Shown here: positions 9,117 to 18,547 of the stretch, piece by piece | Layout of the letters: every line of letters begins with the position of its first letter | Numbering within the stretch: the first letter of the stretch is position 1 | From: Streptomyces avermitilis MA-4680 = NBRC 14893 | Lineage (GTDB): Bacteria; Actinomycetota; Actinomycetes; Streptomycetales; Streptomycetaceae | DNA length: 64,000 nucleotides | Assembly: GCF_000009765.2 (NCBI RefSeq) | Contig: NC_003155.5 | Coordinates: 930,001-994,000 of the forward strand | Direction: 5' to 3' | Program-made: the position numbers and the translations under genes | The notes under the pieces: generated by a model | Databases searched by the model: none | What the model saw: only the letters and a program-made list of their open reading frames with translations | What the model was told of the DNA's origin: nothing

Positions 9117-9773
9117 TCAGTCGGGGCCGGCTTCTGCGGGCGTGTGCGCGGTGGGGCGGTGCGGCCTCCGCAATGTCCGCCGGAGCGTTTCGAAGGCGGT
9201 GGGGCGTGGCCGGTCCGGCAGAAAGTCACGGATGCGAAGGGCGCATTCCGCCGGGGTGTGGAGGCTGCTGTCGATGTCGAGGTCATGCAGCTCGTGGGAG
9301 TGCACCGCGCCGTACTGCATCGCGGCCAGTCCCGGCTGCCGGTCACCGCGCTCGCTCTCGCGGCGCTCCAGCTCGGGCAGCGGACAGCGGACCCCGACCA
9401 GGACTGTGTCTTCGGGTACGAGCAAGTCGAGGAGGTCCAGCAGTCTCCAGCGTCGGCTGAGCGGATAGTCGACGACGAGGTTGTTGCCGCCCGCGGCCAT
9501 ACCGGCGACCGCGCGGTGAAACCCCTTGGCGGTGCGGTCGATCTCAGGCTGGAGTTCCTCATCGGATATGTCGCGTTTGCAGCGCATGGCGTGGAACGCG
9601 TCCACTGGCATGTGGAACCACGTCCCGTCCAGGATGTCGAGGAGTGCGCGGGCCATGCTGGTCTTGCCGGAGCTGGACGTGCCGTTGAGCAAGATGACCA
9701 TGCCTGCGGCTGTGGTGTCGGGGATCCTCGCGTGGACCAGGTCCGCGGTGCCCGGAACCGCCTCGATCGCCAT
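9117..9773 (-). CDS. Chloramphenicol phosphotransferase-like P-loop kinase
   Basis: The 218-residue protein starts at MAIEAVPG after a strong GGAAGGA site. It has an N-terminal P-loop, NGTSSSGKTSMARALL (about 28-43), then WFHMPVDAFHAM and VVDYPLSRRW, in the order found in the chloramphenicol 3-O-phosphotransferase family (CPT_like). Those enzymes phosphorylate the antibiotic or related small alcohols using ATP. The true substrate here is unknown, because many actinomycete members are not resistance genes. A longer in-frame extension upstream is Arg-rich and unlike the family. The gene stands alone, flanked by non-coding DNA on both sides. Confidence 0.75.
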   Translation of the reverse strand: MAIEAVPGTADLVHARIPDTTAAGMVILLNGTSSSGKTSMARALLDILDGTWFHMPVDAFHAMRCKRDISDEELQPEIDRTAKGFHRAVAGMAAGGNNLVVDYPLSRRWRLLDLLDLLVPEDTVLVGVRCPLPELERRESERGDRQPGLAAMQYGAVHSHELHDLDIDSSLHTPAECALRIRDFLPDRPRPTAFETLRRTLRRPHRPTAHTPAEAGPD

Positions 9774-10164
9774 GGTGCCTTCCTTCCGCCTGTCCCCCAG
9801 CGCAAGGCTTGAGCCGGGTGTGCCACCGTCCCGATCATCGCAGGCGCCCTGTCCGTCGCGTTCCATGTCACGGCTACGGCGACGGGCGCGGGCATCGGGC
9901 ATCGGGCAGGCCAGCTGGTCGGCCCGCAGAGGATGTGCCCCCGTTCGCGTTCGAACGCGGCACCAGGGTGCTGCCGACGCACGCCTCCCGCCTGTGGCCC
10001 GTCGCCGTCCATGTGGCCCATCGCCCCAGGCCACCCGACTCGCGTGGATCGGTCGGACCGTCGGGCGTACCAGCGCAATGCCCCGGGCTCCGGCGAGGGG
10101 TGCCCGGGGCTGGTGCTGTTGCTGGTGCGGGAGGGCACCGGCGGTCCCGGCCAGGTACTCCTCG
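9774..10164. other. Gene-free stretch between the CPT-like and AhpD-like genes
   Basis: About 390 bp without a convincing gene. It holds the promoter region of the CPT-like gene on its left and a hairpin that may end the AhpD-like transcript on its right. Confidence 0.5.
10080..10110 (-). terminator. Hairpin downstream of the AhpD-like gene
   Basis: A perfect 9-bp inverted repeat (GCCCCGGGC and GCCCGGGGC) with a 13-base loop lies about 55 bp past the AhpD-like stop codon. There is no T tract, as is common in streptomycetes. It is a plausible but weak terminator. Confidence 0.4.
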
Positions 10165-10638
10165 TTATCCGAACTGGCCGGGCTGGTAGTCGCCGGCGGG
10201 CTGCTGGACGATGACGTTCACGCGGTTGTAGGCGTTGATGAGGGCGATGAGGGACACCAGGGCGGCGAGCTGGTCCTCGTCGTAGTGCTTGGCGGCATTC
10301 GCCCAAGCCTCGTCCGTGACACCGCCGGCCGCGTCGGCGATGCGGGTGCCCTGCTCCGTCAGCTCCAGGGCAGCGCGCTCGGCGTCGGTGAACACCGTGG
10401 CCTCCCGCCAGGCCGCGATCAGGTTGAGGCGCGTCGAGGTCTCCCCGGCGTGCGTGGCGTCTTTGGTGTGCATGTCGGTGCAGAAACCGCAGCCATTGAT
10501 CTGACTGGCGCGGATCTTCACCAGTTCCTGCGTCGCGGCCGGCAGCGTCGAGTCCGAGACCGCCTTGCCTGCCGAGTTGATGTACCTCAGGAACTTGGCT
10601 CCGACCGGGTTGCCGAAGAGGTTCAAGCGAGCGTCCAT
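10165..10638 (-). CDS. AhpD/carboxymuconolactone decarboxylase-like protein
   Basis: The 157-residue protein carries the peroxidase-type active-site motif INGCGFCTDMHTKDA (CxxC plus His, about 47-61), found in AhpD-like alkylhydroperoxidases. Helical segments typical of the CMD fold surround it. With both cysteines present it is probably a thiol-dependent peroxidase or disulfide reductase rather than a decarboxylase. It starts MDARLNLFGN and is a single-gene unit. Members of this family are often carried near ECF41 sigma factors, but the sigma remnant in this window lies 22 kb away, so no link is claimed. Confidence 0.85.
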   Translation of the reverse strand: MDARLNLFGNPVGAKFLRYINSAGKAVSDSTLPAATQELVKIRASQINGCGFCTDMHTKDATHAGETSTRLNLIAAWREATVFTDAERAALELTEQGTRIADAAGGVTDEAWANAAKHYDEDQLAALVSLIALINAYNRVNVIVQQPAGDYQPGQFG

Positions 10639-10854
10639 GATGAACTCCTATGCCTTGCTGGTGGTTACACCTCCCTGACGGAACAGCTCGGCAAGATGTG
10701 ACAGGAACGCAGGAACGAACGAATGTGACGTGCGTCTCCCCTCCCGCACAGCGGCAACGGCAGCGGCGGCGGCGACAGCTCCCGTGGTGCACCGTTCACG
10801 TTGCGGTGCAGAAGGCGCGCGGGGGACGTGGGGCGGCGTACCGGACGCCGCCGT

Positions 10855-10903
10855 GGAACCCGTCGCCCGCCCCGGCGCGGGGCCGGGGCGGGCGACGGGT
10901 TCC
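10855..10903 (-). terminator. Strong 22-bp hairpin after the aldehyde dehydrogenase gene
   Basis: Arms 10855-10876 and 10882-10903 pair perfectly over 22 bp with a five-base loop. The hairpin begins six bases beyond the dehydrogenase stop codon. It very likely terminates the permease, NTF2-like and dehydrogenase transcript. Confidence 0.85.
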
Positions 10904-10909
10904 CGGATG

Positions 10910-12349
10910 TCAGAGCGATGTCATGACGTGCTTGATCCGGGTGTAGTCCTCGAAGCCGTACGCGGAGAGGTCCTTGCCGTAGCCGGACTTCTTGAACCCG
11001 CCGTGCGGCATCTCGGCGACGAGTGCCATGTGGGTGTTGATCCATACGCAGCCGAAGTCGAGGTTCTTCGACATCCGCATCGCCCGTGCGTGGTCCTTGG
11101 TCCACACCGAGGAGGCCAGTGCGTAGTCGACGCCGTTGGCGTACTGCACGGCCTGGGCCTCGTCCGTGAACGACTGGACGGTCATGACCGGGCCGAAGAC
11201 CTCGTTCTGGACGATCTCGTCGTCCTGCCGCAGGCCGGAGACCACGGTCGGGGCGTAGAAGTAGCCCTTCTCGCCGACCCGGTGGCCGCCCGCCTCGATC
11301 GTCGCGTGCTCGGGTAGGCGCTCGATGAAGCCGCTGACCTGGGCGAGCTGGCCCGCGTTGTTGAGCGGTCCGTACAGCACGTCCTCGTCGTCCGGCTGCC
11401 CGGTCTTCGTGTCGGCCGCGGCCTTGGCGAGGGCGGCGACGAACTCGTCGTGGACCGACTCGTGGACCAGGACGCGGGTCGCCGCCGTGCAGTCCTGACC
11501 GGCGTTGAAGAAGCCGCCGACCACGAGGTCCTCGACCGCCTTCGCCAGGTCGGCGTCCTCGAAGACCACCGCCGGGGCCTTGCCGCCGAGCTCCAGGTGG
11601 ACCCGCTTGACGTCCTTGGCCGCGCTCTGGGCGACCTGGATGCCGGCGCGTACCGAACCGGTGATGGAGGCCATCGCCGGGGTCGGGTGCTCCACCATCA
11701 GGCGGCCGGTCTCACGGTCGCCGCAGACCACGTTGAAGATTCCGCGGGGCAGGCCCAGCTCCTCCAGGACACCGCCGATGATCTCGGCGATCAGCACGGT
11801 GGAGGCCGGGGTGGTGTCCGAGGGCTTGAGGACCACCGCGTTGCCCGCCGCGAGCGCCGGGGCGAACTTCCACACCGCCATCAGCAGGGGGTAGTTCCAC
11901 GGCGCGACCTGTGCGCACACCCCGACCGGTTCGCGGCGGATGATCGAGGTCATGCCCTCCATGTACTCGCCGGCCGATCGGCCTTCGAGCATCCGCGCCG
12001 CGCCCGCGAAGAAGCGGACCTGGTCGATGGCGGGGGCGAGTTCCTCGCTGCGGGTGAGGTGGAGCGGCTTGCCGGTGTCGCGGCTCTCCGCGGCGACCAG
12101 CTCGTCGGCCCGTGCCTCCATGGCGTCGGCGATCTTCAGCAGCGTGCGCTGCCGCACGGAGGGCGTGGCGTCGCGCCAGACGGGGAACGCCGCGGCGGCG
12201 GCCGCCATCGCCGCGTCGACGTCCGCCGCCCCGGAGAGCGGGGAGGTCGCGTAGACGTCACCGGTGGTGGGGTCCACCACATCGAGCGTGCGGCCGTCCG
12301 AGGCGTCCGCGAATGCACCGTCGATGTAGTTGCGGAACGTGCTGCTCAT
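10910..12349 (-). CDS. Aldehyde dehydrogenase, gamma-aminobutyraldehyde dehydrogenase-like
   Basis: A 479-residue NAD(P)-dependent aldehyde dehydrogenase of the PatD/YdcW type. It shows the Asn of APWNYPLLM, the general-base Glu in HLELGGKAP and the catalytic Cys in FFNAGQDCTAATR. An AGGAG site precedes the ATG. It is the last gene of a three-gene minus-strand unit, 16 bp after the NTF2-like gene. The family oxidises 4-aminobutanal and related aminoaldehydes in polyamine breakdown. With an NCS1 permease and a PucR regulator beside it, the likely role is uptake and catabolism of a nitrogenous compound; the exact substrate is inferred only. Confidence 0.88.
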   Translation of the reverse strand: MSSTFRNYIDGAFADASDGRTLDVVDPTTGDVYATSPLSGAADVDAAMAAAAAAFPVWRDATPSVRQRTLLKIADAMEARADELVAAESRDTGKPLHLTRSEELAPAIDQVRFFAGAARMLEGRSAGEYMEGMTSIIRREPVGVCAQVAPWNYPLLMAVWKFAPALAAGNAVVLKPSDTTPASTVLIAEIIGGVLEELGLPRGIFNVVCGDRETGRLMVEHPTPAMASITGSVRAGIQVAQSAAKDVKRVHLELGGKAPAVVFEDADLAKAVEDLVVGGFFNAGQDCTAATRVLVHESVHDEFVAALAKAAADTKTGQPDDEDVLYGPLNNAGQLAQVSGFIERLPEHATIEAGGHRVGEKGYFYAPTVVSGLRQDDEIVQNEVFGPVMTVQSFTDEAQAVQYANGVDYALASSVWTKDHARAMRMSKNLDFGCVWINTHMALVAEMPHGGFKKSGYGKDLSAYGFEDYTRIKHVMTSL

Positions 12350-12365
12350 GGAACGTCTCTCCTGG

Positions 12366-12767
12366 TCAGGCGGCGGTACGGGCGGACAGGTGCTCGTGGA
12401 CTGCGGTCCAGCGGCCGTCGTCGGCGCGGGCGAAGACGATGGTCTCCCGCTCGTGGACCGTCTCCTCGCCGGCGTCGGTGGCGACCCGGGTCTCCACGTC
12501 GTGGCTGAAGACGGCCGTGTCGCCGAAGTGCTGGATCAGCTGTGCGGACGAGGTGCAGCCGAGGATGCGGAAGCCGTCCTGCTCCACCCACTGCTGCCAG
12601 AGCGCGCGGTACTCGGCCGTGGAGCCGAGGCGCTCCGGGGTGGTGTGGAAGACGAAGGTCGCGTCCGGGGCGAAGGCGCCGAAGTAGTCGTCGAGGCGGC
12701 CCTCGGCGAAGGCGGCGACGAGCGCGTCCGCGGCGTCCTGGATTTCCCGGACGGTGGTGGTGCTCAT
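12366..12767 (-). CDS. NTF2-like (SnoaL/DUF4440-type) protein
   Basis: The 133-residue protein has the cone-shaped NTF2 fold pattern: an initial helix (IQDAADALVAAFAEGRLDDYFGAF), written in part as DALVAAFAEGRLDDYF, then AFAPDATFVFH and a final sheet with FARADDGRWTAVHEHLS. Such proteins are small enzymes or ligand binders. A clear AGGAG lies before the start. It sits between the permease and dehydrogenase genes, so it probably acts on the same substrate, perhaps as a hydrolase or isomerase. No catalytic residues can be assigned with confidence. Confidence 0.8.
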   Translation of the reverse strand: MSTTTVREIQDAADALVAAFAEGRLDDYFGAFAPDATFVFHTTPERLGSTAEYRALWQQWVEQDGFRILGCTSSAQLIQHFGDTAVFSHDVETRVATDAGEETVHERETIVFARADDGRWTAVHEHLSARTAA

Positions 12768-12845
12768 GCACAGCTCCTGGTCACGGGCGTTCGACGGGCG
12801 GGGCCGGAACGCCCGGCGTTCGGTTGCGGGGGTGTCGGCGAGGGC

Positions 12846-14381
12846 TCAGTGGGCCGCGGCGGGCTCGGTGACGGGCTCCTCGGTGCCACCGGTGATCGGC
12901 GGCACCGCGGCGTCCGACGCCCGGACGAAGCGGGGGCCGGCCGGTCCGTACACGGCGCGCGGCTCGGGGAACAGGGCGAGCAGGGCGAGGTAGAGCACGG
13001 TCGCGAGGGCGAGGCCGACCGGCAGCGAGATGTCCGCGCCGTTCGCGAGGTTGCCGAGCGGGCCGACGAACTGGCCGGGCAGGTTGGTGAAGAGGAGCGC
13101 CACGACGGCGGAGACGAGCCAGGTGGACATGCCGCGCCAGTTCCAGCCGTGCGTGAACCAGTAGCGGCCGCCGCGCTGGCGGCGGTTGAAGACCTGCAGC
13201 GCCTCCGCGTCGTACCAGCCGCGCCGGGTGACATAGCCGAGCGCCATGACGATCATCCACGGTGCGGTGCAGGTGATGATCAGCGTGGCGAAGGTGGAGA
13301 TGGACTGCGCGAGGTTCAGCGCGAAGCGGCCGACGAAGATGAACGCGATGGACAGGGCGCCGATGAAGAAGGTGGCCTGGACGCGGCTGAAGCGCGTGAA
13401 GACGCTGGAGAAGTCGAGACCCGTGCCGTACAGGGCCGTCGTGCCGGTGGAGAGGCCGCCGATCAGGGCGATCAGACAGAGCGGCAGGAAGTACCAGCCG
13501 GGCGAGATCGCGAGGAGTCCGCCCACGTAGTTGGGGGCGGCCGGGTCGACGTACTTCGCGGCCTTCGACGCGATGATCGACGCGGTGGCCAGGCCGAAGA
13601 GGAACGGCAGCAGGGTGGCGATCTGGGCGAGGAACGCGGCTCCCATCACCCGGCGGCGCGGGGACCCGGCCGGAATGTAGCGGGACCAGTCACCGAGGAA
13701 CGCGCCGAAGGAGACCGGGTTGGAGAGCACGATCAGCGCGGCGCCGATGAACGACGGCCAGAACAGCGGGTCGGCGGTGGAGGCGAAGGCTCCCGCGTAA
13801 CCGGGGTCGAAGTCGCCCGCGAAGGCGAAGGCACCGAGCACGAAGAGGGCCGACGCCGCCAGCACCGCGATCTTGTTGACCAGCAGCATGAACCGGAAAC
13901 CGTAGATGCAGACGGCCAGTACGAGCCCGGCGAAGATCGCGTACGCGATGCCGTAGGTGACGTCCGACTCGGGGACGTCGACGAGCCGGTGTGCGCCGCC
14001 GACGAGCGCGTCGCCCGAGGACCACACCGAGATCGAGAAGAACGCGATGGCGGTGAGCAGGGAGAGGAACGAGCCGACGACCCGGCCGTGCACGCCCAGG
14101 TGCGCGGAGGAGGAGACGGCGTTGTTCGTACCGTTGGCGGGGCCGAACAGGGCCATCGGGGCCAGCAGCAGCGCACCCGCGACGAGGCCGAGGACGGTCG
14201 CCGCGAGTCCCTGCCAGAAGGAGAGGCCGAAGAGGATCGGGAAGGCGCCCAGCACACAGGTCGCGAAGGTGTTGGCGCCGCCGAAGGCGAGGCGGAACAG
14301 ATCGATCGGGCGGGCCGTGCGGTCCTCGTCCGGGATCCGCTCGACACCATAGGTCTCGATTTCGGTGATCGAGGTCGTCAC
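12846..14381 (-). CDS. NCS1-family cytosine/purine/allantoin-type permease
   Basis: A 511-residue protein with about twelve transmembrane helices and NCS1 hallmarks: FGGANTFATCVLGAFP in the first helix, GPANGTNNAVSSSAHLG in the loop after the second, and SFGAFLGDWSRYIP. It imports a nucleobase or related compound with sodium or protons. The GTG start is preceded by GGTGGAG. It is the first gene of the permease, NTF2-like and dehydrogenase operon and is divergent from a PucR regulator, which is the likely controller. The C-terminal tail is cytosolic and acidic. Substrate is not deducible from sequence alone. Confidence 0.88.
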   Translation of the reverse strand: MTTSITEIETYGVERIPDEDRTARPIDLFRLAFGGANTFATCVLGAFPILFGLSFWQGLAATVLGLVAGALLLAPMALFGPANGTNNAVSSSAHLGVHGRVVGSFLSLLTAIAFFSISVWSSGDALVGGAHRLVDVPESDVTYGIAYAIFAGLVLAVCIYGFRFMLLVNKIAVLAASALFVLGAFAFAGDFDPGYAGAFASTADPLFWPSFIGAALIVLSNPVSFGAFLGDWSRYIPAGSPRRRVMGAAFLAQIATLLPFLFGLATASIIASKAAKYVDPAAPNYVGGLLAISPGWYFLPLCLIALIGGLSTGTTALYGTGLDFSSVFTRFSRVQATFFIGALSIAFIFVGRFALNLAQSISTFATLIITCTAPWMIVMALGYVTRRGWYDAEALQVFNRRQRGGRYWFTHGWNWRGMSTWLVSAVVALLFTNLPGQFVGPLGNLANGADISLPVGLALATVLYLALLALFPEPRAVYGPAGPRFVRASDAAVPPITGGTEEPVTEPAAAH

Positions 14382-14484
14382 GGGCGCTCCACCTTCCGTT
14401 CATGCATGGGCACGGTTCCACAGTGTGTGGCCCTCGCATGTCCAGCGACAATTGTGCCAATCACAGAGCCGTACGCTGTCTTAT
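14382..14484. promoter_or_regulatory. Divergent promoter region between the NCS1 permease and the PucR regulator
   Basis: A 103-bp gap separates the divergent starts. It must hold both promoters and probably the PucR operator. A short inverted element (CCACA, three bases, TGTGG) lies near 14418-14430, and TTGTGC occurs close to the regulator start. No ribosome-binding site is visible before the regulator GTG, so that mRNA may be leaderless. Confidence 0.5.
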
Positions 14485-15936
14485 GTGGCCAGAAACAAAC
14501 TCACTGTCGAAGATCTGCTCTCCTTCCCGGCACTCCAGCTCTCCGTGAAGGCCGGCAGCGACGGTCTGGGCCGGTCCGTGTCCTGGGCGCACGCCAGCGA
14601 GCTCGCCGATCCGACGCCCTGGCTCCTGGGCGCCGAGGTGATCATGACGACAGGTCTGGCGGTCCCCCGTACCGCGGCCGGACAGCGCGCCTATCTGGAG
14701 CGGCTGGACGACGCCGGCGTATCCGCTCTCGCGCTCTCCGCGCAGCTGCACATGCCCCCGCTCCACGACGCGTTCTTCCGGGCGGCGGAGGAGCGGGGCT
14801 TCCCGGTCCTCGAAGTGCCGCTCGCCGTCCCGTTCATCGCTGTCGCCCAGGAGGTCGCGGCCTCGGTCCAGGAGGACGCCCGGCACCGGCTGGGCGCGCA
14901 GCTCCAGGTCTTCGGCTCGCTGCGCTGGCTGGTCGCCGAGAACCTCGACACGCCCGCACTTCTGCGCCGCCTCGAAGCCCTGTCGGGTTACGACGTCTAC
15001 CTCTGCACACCGCAGGGACGCCCGCTCCTGCCCGGCGTTCCCACACCGGATCCCGGTGTCCTGCCCGCTTCCGTCGACGCTCCGCCGACCGTCCCCGGCG
15101 GATTCGTCCTCCCGGTGCCCGCGCCCGGCGGCCCCGCGGGCTTTCTCGTCGCGTACGAGCGTCAGGGCGCCCAGCCCGCGGGGCTCGCCGTCGTCCAGCA
15201 CATCGCCACCGTGGCGGCGCTGCGGCTGGCGATGGTGCGCAACGAGCGCGAGACGCTGCGCCGCGAGGGCGCGGAGACGCTGGCCGAGCTGTTGCAGGAG
15301 GTGCTCGACCCGGAGACGGCGCGCCGCCGGCTCGCCCGGCACGCGATCGAGGGCGACACCGTGCTCCTCGTGGTGCGCCACACCACCGACGAGGCGCTGC
15401 TGCGCTGTCTGGAGGACCATCCCCATCTGCTGCTCACCTGGGGCGAGGACCGCTACGTCCTGGGGGCGCCGGAGCTGGCGGTGGCCGTCGGTGAGCTGCC
15501 GGTCGTGGCAGCCGGGATGAGCCGCCCCTTCCTGCCGGGCGCCGCACTGAAGGTCGCCCAGCGCGAGGCACTCTGGGCGGTCTCCAAGGCCGTGGAGTCG
15601 GGCCGTCCCGTCGTCCGGTACGGCGACGACTCGACGGGCCGGTGGCTGCCCGACGACCCCGCTGTCCTGACCGCACTGGTCGAGCATGTGCTCGGCGAGG
15701 TCCTGCGCTACGACGAGACCCACGACTCGCAGTTGCTGGTCTCCGCCCGCACCTGGATGGAGCGCGACCGCCGTACCGAGACGGCCGCGGCGGCGCTCCA
15801 CATCCACCCGAACACCCTCGCCTACCGGCTGCGCCGCTTCGGCACGCTCGCCCACCGTGACCTGACGTCGACGGGGGCCCTGGCCGAGGTCTGGCTGGCG
15901 ATCCAGGCAGCGGGGGCGCTGGGCCTCACCGACTAG
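14485..15936 (+). CDS. PucR-family transcriptional regulator
   Basis: The 483-residue protein begins VARNKLTVEDLL, which matches the start of the PucR N-terminal ligand-binding domain (about 1-125). A central domain follows. The C-terminal HTH_30 is recognisable from RTETAAALHIHPNTLAYRL, written here in part as ALHIHPNTLAYRLRRF. PucR proteins sense purine breakdown or aminobutyrate-related metabolites. An upstream in-frame ATG would run through the permease promoter, so the inner GTG is chosen. Divergence from the permease operon makes local control very likely; whether it activates or represses is unknown. Confidence 0.85.
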   Translation: MARNKLTVEDLLSFPALQLSVKAGSDGLGRSVSWAHASELADPTPWLLGAEVIMTTGLAVPRTAAGQRAYLERLDDAGVSALALSAQLHMPPLHDAFFRAAEERGFPVLEVPLAVPFIAVAQEVAASVQEDARHRLGAQLQVFGSLRWLVAENLDTPALLRRLEALSGYDVYLCTPQGRPLLPGVPTPDPGVLPASVDAPPTVPGGFVLPVPAPGGPAGFLVAYERQGAQPAGLAVVQHIATVAALRLAMVRNERETLRREGAETLAELLQEVLDPETARRRLARHAIEGDTVLLVVRHTTDEALLRCLEDHPHLLLTWGEDRYVLGAPELAVAVGELPVVAAGMSRPFLPGAALKVAQREALWAVSKAVESGRPVVRYGDDSTGRWLPDDPAVLTALVEHVLGEVLRYDETHDSQLLVSARTWMERDRRTETAAAALHIHPNTLAYRLRRFGTLAHRDLTSTGALAEVWLAIQAAGALGLTD

Positions 15937-16220
15937 GACGGCGCCCTACCCCTACATGGGGATATGCGGAAAATGGATCACTATCCCGGTTTGCCCCTTT
16001 TCTGGCCCGGCAAAAGAGAGAATCATCGCCCTTGAGCGGGCCGAAGGCCGGCCCCCCGCATCAAGAGGAGAATCCGCGCACCTCGCCCCCCAGAGCCTGA
16101 CCGCGTGTACCCCAACCCGCCACTTTCCGGCGCGCGGCAGGTCATCGTTGGCACCGCGCCCTGGTCGCGGGCGGAGCCCACGACACCGACCGGGCATTCG
16201 GTGCAGAAAGCGAACCCATC

Positions 16221-16775
16221 ATGCGAGTGACCGCTCAGCGACTCCGGGCCACTTCCGGTCCACGTGATACGGCTACCACCCCGACATCCTTTTCCGCCGC
16301 CGACGCCGGCATCCTTCTGCTCCGACTCGCCGTGGGTCTGCTGCTGGCCGGCCATGGCGCCCAGAAACTCTTCGGAATCTTCGGCGGCCCAGGGCTCAGC
16401 GCGACCGGCAAGGGTTTCGCGGACATGGGCTACCGTCCCGGGGACTTCTTCGCCGGCCTCGCCGGCGCTTCGGAGTTCCTCGGCGGCCTCGGTCTGGCCG
16501 TCGGCCTGCTCACGCCGCTGGCCGCGGCGGCCGTGGTCGGAGTGATGATCAACGCCATGGCCACGACGGCACCAAAGGGCCTGTGGGCAGAGAAGGGCGG
16601 CTTGGAGTATCCGCTGTGCCTGGCGGTGGCCGCCATCGCCATCGCCGCCGTGGGCCCCGGCCTCCTGTCGCTCGACCGCCCGTTCCGCTGGCGCCACGGA
16701 GGATGGGGGCCGGCCGCCGTGGCCCTGTTCCTCGGCGGCATAGGCGCCGCCATCGTGCTGGCCTTGAAGGCGTGA
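16221..16775 (+). CDS. DoxX-family membrane protein
   Basis: A 184-residue integral membrane protein with four or five helices. It has the DoxX signature LLRLAVGLLLAGHGAQKLFG in the first helix and GASEFLGGLGLAVGLLTPLAA in the second, cited here as FLGGLGLAVGLLTPL. Family members are implicated in membrane redox or thiol stress and in quinone-linked oxidation, but biochemical roles are mostly undefined. The start codon has only a weak upstream purine stretch. The gene stands alone; nothing in the sequence shows how it is regulated. Confidence 0.85.
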   Translation: MRVTAQRLRATSGPRDTATTPTSFSAADAGILLLRLAVGLLLAGHGAQKLFGIFGGPGLSATGKGFADMGYRPGDFFAGLAGASEFLGGLGLAVGLLTPLAAAAVVGVMINAMATTAPKGLWAEKGGLEYPLCLAVAAIAIAAVGPGLLSLDRPFRWRHGGWGPAAVALFLGGIGAAIVLALKA

Positions 16776-17035
16776 GCACCTGCCCCCCAGCGCGGGCGCC
16801 GTACAGGTGCGGTACGGCCGGCGTCTGCGTGCCGCCCCCCATCCACCGCTACGGCTAACCCCAGGCGCCGCTGAACGATTCCCGGCTCAAGGCCCGCGGC
16901 GGCGCACCTTTTACGGTGCTGGGCGGGGCTATACAGGACGAAAGTGTGCGATTTGGAGTCGCGGCGGACCATGCCCGACCATGGGCCCCGTCCCGGCGGT
17001 CCCGGGCATCAGTTCGATGAGAGGCGCACGACCCC

Positions 17036-18439
17036 ATGCACGTCACCGGAACCGTCCCACAGTCGGCTCCGGCCCCCCAGGAGACCGTCGCGGCCCCCAC
17101 ACCGGCCGAAGACTCCACCGGCGCCACTAGCAGGCACACCCGCCGCTTCGGGCTACCCGTCGCCACCGCCCTGGTCATGGGCAACATCATCGGCGGCGGA
17201 ATCTTCCTGCTCCCGGCCTCCGTCGCACCGTACGGCACGGTCAGCCTGGTCGCCTTCGGCGTCCTGACCGTCGGCGCCATCGCCCTCGCTCTGGTCTTCG
17301 GCCGGCTCGCCGAACGTGACCCGCGCACCGGCGGGCCCTACGTCTACGCCCGCGAGGCCTTCGGTGACTTCGCCGGCTTCCTCGCCGCCTGGGCGTACTG
17401 GATCACCACCTGGGTGTCGAACGCGGCGCTCGCCGTCGCCGCCGTCGGCTACCTCGACGTGCTGATCCCGGTGAACGACCACCGCTGGACCGCCTGCCTG
17501 GCCGCGCTCACCCTGCAGTGGCTGCCCGCGCTCGCCAACTTCGCGGGCACCCGCTACGTGGGCGCCGTCCAGATCGTCTCCACCGTGCTGAAGTTCGTGC
17601 CGCTGCTGCTCGTCGCGGTCGGCGGGCTGTTCTTCTTCGACCCGGACAACCTCGGCCCGTTCCACGCGAGCGGCGGCAGCGTGCCCGGCGCGGTGTCCGC
17701 CTGTGCCGCGCTCCTGCTCTTCTCCTACCTCGGCGTGGAGTCCGCCGCCGTCAGCGCGGGAGAGGTCAAGAACGCCCGGCGCAATGTGGGACGAGCCACC
17801 ATCATCGGCACCACGGGCGCGGCGCTCGTCTATCTGCTGGGCACGCTGTCCGTCTTCGGCACGGTCGCGCACGACCGCCTGGTGCAGTCCACCGCGCCCT
17901 TCTCGGACGCCGTGAACGCCATGTTCGGCGGCACCTGGGGCGGCTGGGCCGTAGCGCTCGCCGCGCTCGTGTCGATGACCGGCTGCCTCAACGGCTGGAC
18001 GCTGCTGAGCGCCCAGACCCCGTACGCGGCGGCGCGGGACGGCTTGTTCCCCGCCGCCTTCGCGCGACGGCGGCGGGGCGTACCGACCGTCGGCGTCGGC
18101 GTCACCGTCGTCCTCGCCTCGCTGCTCACCGTCTACAACTACACGTCGGGCTCGGCCAAGGTCTTCGAGATCCTGGTCCTCGTCACCACGTTCACCGCGA
18201 CCGTGCCGTACCTGCTGGCCACCGCCGCGCAGATCTTCCACCTCCTCTCGGGGCGGCGGGAGCTGGTCGACCGGACGCGGCTGGTACGGGACGCCGTGGT
18301 CACGGCGGTCGCGGCCGCCTTCTCGATGTGGCTCGTCGCGGGCGCCGGGTACGCGGCGGTGTACCAGGGCGTGCTGTTCCTGTTCGCGGGGGTCATCGTT
18401 TACGCGGTACTGGCGGCCCGGCGGCAGAGGGCGGCCTGA
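17036..18439 (+). CDS. APC-superfamily amino-acid or polyamine permease
   Basis: A 467-residue transporter with about twelve transmembrane helices. The first helix has GNIIGGGIFLLPASVAPYG, containing the GxG(I) substrate-binding motif of the APC fold. A cytoplasmic N-terminus of about 35 residues precedes it. GGPYVYAREAFGDFAGFLAAW and FSYLGVESAAVSAGEVKN, quoted in part, resemble the arginine/agmatine antiporter (AdiC) group, so a basic amino acid or polyamine is a reasonable guess. It is followed by a clean hairpin terminator and appears to be transcribed alone. Confidence 0.85.
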   Translation: MHVTGTVPQSAPAPQETVAAPTPAEDSTGATSRHTRRFGLPVATALVMGNIIGGGIFLLPASVAPYGTVSLVAFGVLTVGAIALALVFGRLAERDPRTGGPYVYAREAFGDFAGFLAAWAYWITTWVSNAALAVAAVGYLDVLIPVNDHRWTACLAALTLQWLPALANFAGTRYVGAVQIVSTVLKFVPLLLVAVGGLFFFDPDNLGPFHASGGSVPGAVSACAALLLFSYLGVESAAVSAGEVKNARRNVGRATIIGTTGAALVYLLGTLSVFGTVAHDRLVQSTAPFSDAVNAMFGGTWGGWAVALAALVSMTGCLNGWTLLSAQTPYAAARDGLFPAAFARRRRGVPTVGVGVTVVLASLLTVYNYTSGSAKVFEILVLVTTFTATVPYLLATAAQIFHLLSGRRELVDRTRLVRDAVVTAVAAAFSMWLVAGAGYAAVYQGVLFLFAGVIVYAVLAARRQRAA

Positions 18440-18440
18440 T

Positions 18441-18466
18441 CCGACGGCGGCCGGAGCCGCCGTCGG
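18441..18466 (+). terminator. Hairpin after the APC permease
   Basis: An 11-bp perfect inverted repeat (CCGACGGCGGC and GCCGCCGTCGG) with a four-base loop lies immediately past the permease stop codon. No T tract follows. Its position and stability make it a good terminator candidate. Confidence 0.75.
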
Positions 18467-18547
18467 TGCGCGGCGCTTCCGCTGCGCTCACGCCACCGTG
18501 AGGAGCGTCGCCGTGAGGAGCGTCGCCGGCCACCCAGGTCGGTCGCG

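Noticed and set aside
12330..15494. Open frame of over 1000 codons on the plus strand
   Set aside because: It runs antisense to the NTF2-like and permease genes and then in a wrong frame of the PucR gene. No family motif occurs in it.
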